From NCBI GenBank assembly GCA_947172415.1, contig OX359194.1:1674001-1738000 (forward strand): a stretch of DNA of 64,000 nucleotides. Direction: 5' to 3'. The DNA is from Chondrosia reniformis (taxonomy: Eukaryota > Porifera > Demospongiae > Chondrillida > Chondrillidae). This document shows positions 58,901-64,000 of the stretch, piece by piece (position 1 is the stretch's first letter; each line of letters starts with the position of its first letter). Below the pieces are notes generated by a model that did not search any database, was not told the DNA's origin, and was given only the letters and a program-made list of their open reading frames with translations. The translations under genes and the position numbers were made by a program.

Positions 58901-61179
58901 TTTTTGCTTCTTTATATAATATAATATATTATATAAAGAAAAACAAAGAATATAATAGACAACTGGAACAACCAATCAATTTACACCTAGGTATTCAGTC
59001 CATTGGGGAATACCTACAGTTACAAATTGTAAATTCATAGAATTAGCACCTCATCCAGCTGGAATCAGGTCAATAATGAGACATTATCCTCCCACAAACT
59101 GTTAAATGGACATTAGCAGAAGGAACATGCTACCTACTTTACTGAGATAAGGGTAACCCAGCTGCTAATAACTGTATATAACAAAAACATGATTCTACAA
59201 CAATAACTTTATTGAAACAATTAATATTTTCATAAATGTACACGTCACATTAAAAAGATGCGATCAATGCACATGCCAAAACTGAGAGATACGTATCCCA
59301 ATAGTGCAATCATTTTTCATAAATGTACACGTCACATTAAAAAGATGCGATCAACGCACATGCCAAAACTGAGAGATACGTATCCCAAAAGTGCAATCAT
59401 TTTAGTAAGACAAGAAAAGTCCATCTTAATACTAAAGGTACGTATGAAGCAAAAATGAATTATAACAATATGTGTACAGCTTCAAAAGGTATATAAAATA
59501 AAAAACAACATTCTTTATTATAGCTTCAAATGCTAACTTTTAAATTAAACACTTCAAGAAACTTTCACCAGGACACTTTCTTCTGATTAGTAGTTTACAC
59601 AATAACAAAATTCTTAAGACTAAGCGGAAAGCTATATTCTTCTATTAATAGTGTACCAATCCTGAACATGAAAAATCTAAGGTACCATTTTCCTACAATG
59701 CCTATTCTGTAAAAAGAGCCTATAGGGGAACTAAACCTGAAGAGAGCTTTAGATGAAGATACAGGAGTCTTTTCTTCCTTCTTTTCCCTTCTTTCATCTT
59801 CTTCTCCACTGGGTCAGACAGCCGTTTCTGGGAATTCCACCCTTCATCAGTGATCCTGGGAGTCTTTGTCTTTTTCTTTATCTTGATCTTCTGTGAATCC
59901 AAACATGCATTTTATATGCCTGTCATGTACATGGGTAAAGTTCATCAATTATCCGAACATTTGCTAAAACAGCATGGCCAGGTATGAGGCTATGGGCAAA
60001 CAATTATAGTACAATCTGTTTAGCAAACTGTCAAAACCAACACTGGCACCCAGTAAGTAGAACAAGGCACATTTTATCAATTAAGCAAGCAGATTACAGT
60101 AATGGTAGTATATATTGTGAAAATCTTTGATTGATACGAAGCATTATACAAAAAACATTGTCTGTTATGAGTAAAATGGTGAAAATGTACTCTGAGTCTC
60201 AATCTCTTTCGATACCTAAGAAAGTTCACATGATCTATATATGATTACAAGTAGACAACACATTCAATTTACTCAAAATGCTAAATGTGTGTAGAATATT
60301 TCCTTCAACTTAAGAGCTTAACTAGAACACTAATACACACATAATAGATAGCATATTTCTTGGTTGAATGTTTCAAAACATAGGGGTCTTTACCATTGTC
60401 CCTCAGGGTCAAAACACTTGACTAAAAGAATATACCAAAACTGCGTCTTTAGATGCTCAAAAAGTCGAAAGATGTTCCATCTAAAAGATATGTTTGACAG
60501 TTAGAAGGAATCCTTATTTTATTAAAGGACTATGTTCTAGATACCAAAATGGGTTTCAACCATCAAGCTACAGCTAAAAATATAATGGCAAAACTATAAA
60601 ACTAGCTACTACAGTAGCTGAATTAGATAATATGTCATTGGAATGACCATTGTGCAGCAGTTAAAACTGAAACTAGGTACATGCATATGTACATTATGGA
60701 ATGATATTGTTTGCATAATGAATAATATTGAAAGAACCACATTCAATATTTTAAATGATCCGCCAAGCCTATTTAGTCTAATCACACATTATAACCTACT
60801 AATACAAAAGTTTATATAAACTATGGTTAAACAAAATTGAATGAAAATACAGAAATGAAACACACGATGCAAATATGTTGTATATGACTATAGGATTATA
60901 CACGTACCTTCCTAAATGACCTCAAAATCTGAAGTCCCGGAATTTAACATAATTGATAATTTTAAAATCTAATTCTCAATGATAAAATACGTAATTAATC
61001 ACTTAGACAGGCATCTAAGTTGGGAAATGGGAAATACTTATACAACTGAAGTATATTTAGACCACATATACAAATTATACAGCCAACATCTAACCTAAAG
61101 CGTCTTCAAAACAGTCACTGACTCCGGCAATACTCCCATCATTGCTATCATCTAAAATGCTATCTTCGTCTTCTGCCAT
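46920..61179 (-). CDS. ACSBG: Bubblegum-type long-chain acyl-CoA synthetase, about 695 aa
   Basis: Sixteen exons: 61095-61179, 58249-58553, 57723-57811, 56449-56569, 56071-56148, 55680-55781, 55554-55601, 54731-54899, 53373-53553, 52763-52814, 50920-51165, 49020-49170, 48602-48741, 47879-48081, 47415-47461, 46920-46990; 696 codons with stop. An acidic N-terminus (MAEDEDSILDDSNDGS) is followed by GVCILGFNSPEWFISNIAAM, the AMP-binding loop SGTTGSPKGVMLSHDN (about 261-276), YLPLAHIAAQVLDIYGSMIC, FLGVPRVWEKLA, FTGAAP, LYGMSESTGP, YLRSGDFGRLDKDGHLFITG, VPIEQMIKAELPVISNAVVI and the typical end TPTLKLKREAIMKKYAEHID. Length fits ACSBG1/2. The family activates long and very long fatty acids with ATP and CoA. 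Introns hold most of the interspersed and tandem repeats in this half of the window. Confidence 0.96.
47655..47760 (+). repeat. Family A copy starting at the cleavage point
   Basis: Starts TGGCCTAATGGAGCAG directly after non-homologous sequence, at the same position as the 15741 copy. It then runs through CTCTCACTAGGTTTAGTTCC and ends near the TAGACTTA-like segment. Confidence 0.65.
49575..49782. repeat. 20-bp tandem array, about 10-11 units
   Basis: Unit GGCACCTCCAGCTGTACACA with A/G variants (GACACC, CAGAGG) and two CACATCC units. Several overlapping frames stay open on both strands and encode Cys/Trp- or Ser/Thr-rich repeats; none has independent support. It is in the ACSBG intron between exons 11 and 12. 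Confidence 0.95.
50400..50625 (+). mobile_element. Family A element, near full length
   Basis: Runs from GGATTCACGGAAGATCAATG to TAGGCACAGCATGTAGGAAA. It carries an intact hammerhead-like core (50439-50498), then a purine-rich tract and TTTAGTTCCCCTATAGGC. It is in the ACSBG intron between exons 11 and 12. Confidence 0.75.
50439..50498 (+). ncRNA. Candidate type I hammerhead ribozyme (family A)
   Basis: CCCAGAATCA, CTGATGA, GGG/CCC helix II, GAAAC, AACT loop, cleavage triplet GTC (50482-50484), TGACCCAGTGGAG. Helix III (AC/GT) is conserved although the loop differs from other copies (AACT against GGCT). The GAATCA/TGACCC helix I is weaker than in other copies. Confidence 0.5.
52900..53055 (-). 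repeat. Family A copy, truncated in the ribozyme
   Basis: Complement-orientation copy with TACATGCTACATC, AACTAAACCTAGTCAGAG, CTTCACTGGGCCAGACAGC and TGTTTCCGAG. The CTGATGA half of the ribozyme is missing. It is in the ACSBG intron between exons 9 and 10. Confidence 0.65.
53155..53315 (-). mobile_element. tRNA-derived SINE, copy 2
   Basis: Complement of copy 1: A box TAGCTCAGTGGCAGAGC, T arm CTGGGTTCGATTCCCAG with a consensus B box, and the same tail through GTTTGATTATCAC. Compared with copy 1 it lacks the short GCAGTTGTA stretch in the acceptor region. It is in the ACSBG gene, directly downstream of exon 9. Confidence 0.85.
54066..54232. repeat. Repeat F copy 2
   Basis: Matches 25738-25915: CATCCAGAAATTTTTGTA, ACCTTGATAAAATAGTTA, GGGGCAACTCTTCAGCA, a C run, then GAAACCTGAT. 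It is in an ACSBG intron. Confidence 0.7.
54485..54640. repeat. Fold-back family H
   Basis: GGAAAGGGTCATCTTTTGAC at the left end, then ACGTCTAGAGACGCAGTTTT and AACGTTTCGACCCTGGGGGT followed by CTTCTTCAGTGA. The complement reads CTGAAGAAGACC ... GGGTCGAAACG, a hammerhead-like core. The closing arm is degraded. Confidence 0.6.
54965..55180 (+). repeat. Family A copy with mutated ribozyme
   Basis: The ribozyme region at about 54988-55048 keeps GGGTCA, CTGATGA, helix II, GAAAC and TGGTCC. The cleavage triplet is GCC instead of GTC. Helix I GGGTCA/TGGTCC pairs fully using G-U pairs and so differs in a compensating way from the GGATCA/TGACCC copies. It is in an ACSBG intron. Confidence 0.7.
55205..55512. 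repeat. 28-bp tandem array, about 11 units
   Basis: Unit GCTATATAGGCTACAACATG then TCTTCACT, with TACTAC/TACAAC and CTCC/CTTC variants. It lies in an ACSBG intron about 40 bp inside the exon 7 donor and does not include the donor. Confidence 0.95.
57624..57682. repeat. 42-bp near-perfect palindrome between direct repeats
   Basis: Arms CCATAGATCTTATATACTTA (57634-57653) and TAAGTGTATAAGATCTATGG (57656-57675) are separated by two bases, with one non-Watson-Crick position. The 12-mer TATGGAGAAACC occurs on both sides (57624-57635 and 57671-57682). It is in ACSBG intron 2. Confidence 0.85.
58908..58940. repeat. AT-rich palindrome
   Basis: TTCTTTATATAATAT followed by its near-complement ATATTATATAAAGAA around a short centre. 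It is in ACSBG intron 1. Confidence 0.7.
59233..59405. repeat. About 85-bp tandem duplication
   Basis: Two copies beginning CATAAATGTACACGTCACAT and ending GTGCAATCATTTT, differing at about two positions. They lie in ACSBG intron 1. Confidence 0.95.
59670..59900 (-). mobile_element. Family A element, near full length
   Basis: Almost identical to 12575-12810 from GAAAAATCTAAGG to TCTTGATCTTCTGTGAATCC, which suggests recent copying. It carries a complete candidate ribozyme on the minus strand. It is in ACSBG intron 1. Confidence 0.75.
59804..59862 (-). ncRNA. Candidate type I hammerhead ribozyme (family A)
   Basis: Same minus-strand series as at 12714-12774: CAGGATCA, CTGATGA, GGG/CCC, GAAAC, GGCT loop, GTC, TGACCCAGTGGAG. 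The sequences are identical through the core, so it is a second intact copy rather than independent evidence of folding. Confidence 0.6.
60380..60530. repeat. Fold-back family H, degenerate
   Basis: TTGTCCCTCAGGGTCAAAAC, then CTGCGTCTTTAGATGCTC and the tail GACAGTTAGAAGGAATCCTT. It is in ACSBG intron 1. Confidence 0.5.
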
Positions 61180-61736
61180 GACTACTAATCCTAGCTCCAA
61201 CCTACATTACATGTAACCGATCCGTTAGCATATATGTAACATACGAATCGAGCTAGAATCATTTCTGTAACATACTCCCTTTAAGGTCTGCTAAAATTGG
61301 GACATTTCGCACTGAAAACAGTTACTAATCGCTTTTCGAGCAGACTAAAAGTATAACCGTTCGTAGGAAGCATGGAATCTTTCTTTCATTTCATCATTAT
61401 CATTTCGATAAAGGGAAAACGAATAAGCGCATTGTAGACGTGCCCAGGCTCACTAGTCTAGATACCGGAGCGGTAATCGTAGAGGTACATCTCAACACGA
61501 ACAGTGAGCAACTATTAAGACAAGAGGCTTCAAGGAAGCAGGGATACAGTTACTTACTTCAACTCGTACGGATCGAGCTTTCTCTGATATCAAATTGGAA
61601 ACTCCTCACGAAATCCGATTGCTCGATTATCGATATAGTAGATACCTGAAATTTCTTGGCAAAATGGCGGCCGTGGTCTAGGATCTGCGATTAAAGATTT
61701 AAAATAACTTTTTAAATAATCAGGTTGACATTCACC
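61180..61736. promoter_or_regulatory. Divergent promoter region of ACSBG and CLASRP
   Basis: 557 bp separate the two start codons. The stretch has more CpG than the surroundings. No TATA box is obvious. A 69-codon plus-strand frame at 61440-61649 has no recognisable similarity. Confidence 0.55.
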
Positions 61737-63888
61737 ATGTGGCTGGAGGCTAGAAAGCAGGAGAAGAAGATTAGAGGGATGATGGTGAATTTTCAAAGAA
61801 GGGCAGAGAGAAGGCGGGATTTTTATGAGAAGACGGTACGTAAGCGTTTACGTGGCGCATCCACTTTGTGTCATTAATCAGTGCAACATTAATGGTGCGG
61901 TTGTTTTAAGGTATATAATCTTTATTCTGTTAAACACTCGAATATTTACACTACGCACGAAAGAGCTAATCACCAGGTGACGGATGGGCGGTCGCCTTGA
62001 ATATACGTAGTGTCTAATTGTAAGCAAAGTATTAGATGGACGCACTCGTAAATACGTGTATGGGTGACCGCATTGGTTATTCAAATATACATGGACTGTA
62101 GAAACTGATCTGTAAAATGAATGGATTGCATAAAAGTACATGGAGTTCCTAGAAACGGTTGTCTGACCCAGTGGAGAGGAAGATGAAAGAAGGGAAAAGA
62201 AGGAAGAAAAGACTCCTGTATCTTCATCCAAAGCTCTCTTCAGGTTTAGTTCTCCTATAGGCTCTTTTACAGAATAGGCATATAGCATGTAGGAAAATGG
62301 TATCTTAGATTTTTCATGGTACCAGCTACAACAGTGTGACTAGAATGGTCTGATGTACGTAGCTAGCCCAGACCCCTATGGCCATTTTACATAATAGGCA
62401 GGGAGGGGGGTCTGGCTGCACTAATTGTAAGTAATGTACCCTCCCTTACATACGTACGTATGCTCAACAAGAAGGCATAATTCACACCTACACAATCAAC
62501 ATTTGTGAGCATGGGCAGAATAATGCATTTCCCATCCCATGACTGTGTGTTACAAGCTTATTTATCACATTTCCTTTGTTATCCTCACTGCTTCCTCTTT
62601 CAAATTGTTCTAAAGTGTTTGAAGTAGATATATTGTTTGACTGAGATTTTGCAATATCACATATACCACATTGTTGATTTGTTCCTTATTGTGGTAAAGT
62701 CTCATCACTACGTATCTATCCCTTCTTAGAGAGGAGACCCTATTAAACTGTTGAGAGTGTATGGCAATTCCATGAAGATTCACACTGATTCTGCTGTCAG
62801 TGTTGCTGGAGATTCACCCTCTACGATGTCAGTGAGTGTGTGTTACTATGGCGATGTCAGTGAGTGTGTTACTATGGCGATGTCAGTGTGTGTGTTACTA
62901 TGGTGATGGCCTCAAGCGAGTAGCACTTACTACTTTAGAAAACACATGTCGCAATTGAATATATCTTAGAACTGACTTAGTTAAGCAATCATTAGTACGT
63001 ATGTATGTTCATGAGTATATGCCAAGGGCGCACAAGAGATCAAGAAGAAGACAAGATTAAGAAAAAGACAAAAATTCCCAGGGTCACTGATGAAGAGTGA
63101 AATTCAGGCCCAGTGGAGAAGAAGAGTGGGGGAAATTCTTGTATCCTCTCCCCAAACTCTCACTAGGTTTAGTTCCCTAAACTTCACTCTAAAGTTGACG
63201 TAATGTGCAAGGAAATAGTGTACGTATTAGTTGTACTGTAGTCAGCAGTTACAGTTTTCTCCATGACATTCAGAGGAGCCTGACAAATGGTCTAGTATGA
63301 CACACTAGGAAGTGGTGAACATATTAGATATTAGATTATTCTTGCTGATTTGTTTACCAGTTTGAACGTGACATGCTCCTCTATGTTATAATTGCTCATC
63401 AGTGACTATCAGTGACTATCGCTTGTATGAACTTCTCCATTCCTGTGTGTAAGCGTGTGTATGAGACAATCTAAATACATGTGTAGAAGGCAACTCCTTG
63501 TCTAGGTCAGCTGTGAAAACGACGTTGTTTAAGCTGATGAATCCCTTAATTTTTAGTGGGATTTCCTTGTATAGATTGCTCTATTTGTAGATTAGATTCA
63601 GCTTAATTTTATCTCCAGTCAATTCACAGATAACATCTTTCCTATTTCTAAGGTTATGTGTGTATGTATACTTTATATCACTTCAGGTTAGTTGTATGTT
63701 CATGTTAGGTTTGCTGCTGATTATATATGCAAATTGAGGCCAATGGGTTGGCCAGCTATGAATGTCATTATGAGTGATCTCCCCCACAGGATGCCCTGGT
63801 CAGGTGATCCGGATGTTATGATATCAAGATTTGATGTTAGAGCTCATCTTGACACCTTGCCTTCAGTCAGAAAGGAGGATGTTTCAGA
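61737..63888 (+). CDS. CLASRP: CLK4-associating SR-related protein, N-terminal part
   Basis: Three exons before the window ends: 61737-61835, 62730-62827, 63790-63888, all in phase. The translated start MWLEARKQEKKIRGMMVNFQ then RRAERRRDFYEK matches the SWAP-type N-terminus of CLASRP/SFRS16. Exon 2 gives GDPIKLLRVYGNSMKIH. Exon 3 gives MMPWSGDPDVMISRFDVRAH. Vertebrate CLASRP binds CLK4 and takes part in splice-site selection; the C-terminal SR-rich part would lie beyond the right edge. The start has a good context (CACCATGT). Both internal donors are followed by tandem repeats. Confidence 0.93.
62130..62330 (+). repeat. Family A copy, 5'-truncated in the ribozyme
   Basis: Begins at TGGAGTTCCTAGAAACGG, so CTGATGA is missing while GAAAC, GTC and TGACCCAGTGGAG remain. 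It then continues to the family end AAAATGGTATCTTAGATTTT. It is in CLASRP intron 1. Confidence 0.75.
62825..62904 (+). repeat. 26-28 bp triplication of a 5' splice site
   Basis: Three units at 62825-62852, 62853-62878 and 62879-62904, each starting GATGTCAGTGTG or GATGTCAGTGAGTGTG and ending TTACTATGG. The first contains the CLASRP exon 2 donor (AT|GTCAGTG at 62827/62828). The other two repeat it 28 and 54 bp downstream. Confidence 0.95.
63045..63235 (+). repeat. Family A copy with deleted ribozyme core
   Basis: CCCAGGGTCACTGATGAAGA is followed by GAAATTCAGGCCCAGTGGAG. The segment carrying GAAAC and GTC is deleted. It then continues CTCTCACTAGGTTTAGTTCC. It is in CLASRP intron 2. Confidence 0.7.
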
Positions 63889-64000
63889 GTGAGTGTAAAG
63901 CTTTGTGATAGAGTGATTAGCTGTGATTGAGTGTAGAGCTTTGTAATCGAATAAAGAGCTTTGTAATCGAATAAAGAGCTTTGTAAGTGAGTGAAGAGCT
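63889..64000 (+). repeat. Degenerate tandem repeat at the CLASRP exon 3 donor
   Basis: Units around GAGTGTAGAGCTTTGTAATC and GAATAAAGAGCTTTGTAA start at the donor itself (GA|GTGAGTGTAAAGCTTTGT) and run off the window end. About five units with variable spacing are visible. Confidence 0.75.

Noticed and set aside
61440-61649. 69-codon frame in the ACSBG/CLASRP promoter
   Set aside because: Located between two divergent start codons, with no similarity or conserved motif visible.

Overview
This is a eukaryotic, intron-rich, AT-rich window, and every confident gene is an animal-type gene. Small exons with GT-AG introns, a two-domain receptor tyrosine phosphatase, an ARFGAP2/3, an SLC37 transporter, a bubblegum acyl-CoA synthetase and a CLASRP orthologue all point to a metazoan. 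The TKL-like kinase, compact gene spacing and invertebrate-style repeats make an early-branching animal such as a demosponge my best guess. That is inference, since no marker in the window fixes the species.

Layout. 145-3565 (-): TKL-like kinase whose 3' end runs off the left edge. 5.0-5.7 kb: GC-rich putative structured RNA locus (copy 1). 6550-10354 (-): eight-exon lysine-rich protein I do not recognise. It is divergent, with a 182-bp shared promoter, from 10537-17510 (+), a complete 16-exon ARFGAP2/3 gene. 17.5-21.3 kb: intergenic, with a pre-miRNA-like hairpin and the second copy of the putative RNA. 21321-29826 (-): 21-exon SLC37 sugar-phosphate transporter. 31773-32855 (+) and 34455-35039 (-): two related secreted cysteine proteins, one with large Asp, Ser-Gly and Arg-Gly blocks, followed by a recent exon fragment at 35.6 kb. 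36512-46449 (-): 26-exon receptor tyrosine phosphatase. 46920-61179 (-): 16-exon ACSBG-type acyl-CoA synthetase, divergent from CLASRP (61737 to the right edge, +).

Exon models were built by reading splice sites by eye. For each complete multi-exon gene the exon lengths sum to a multiple of three, and phases agree at every junction.

Two themes stand out. First, tandem duplications repeatedly start on functional splice sites: a 27-bp array of about 22 acceptor-like units at ARFGAP exon 7, a 25-bp doublet at ARFGAP exon 16, a 40-bp array with ten donors at SLC37 exon 2, a triplicated donor in CLASRP exon 2, and a further array beside the CLASRP exon 3 donor. Second, an abundant short interspersed repeat (family A, about 15 copies) carries what reads as a type I hammerhead ribozyme with covarying helix I, and two copies begin at the predicted cleavage point. 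Other repeats include a tRNA-derived SINE pair, a pogo/Tigger remnant, fold-back elements with hammerhead-like cores, several tandem arrays and near-perfect palindromes.
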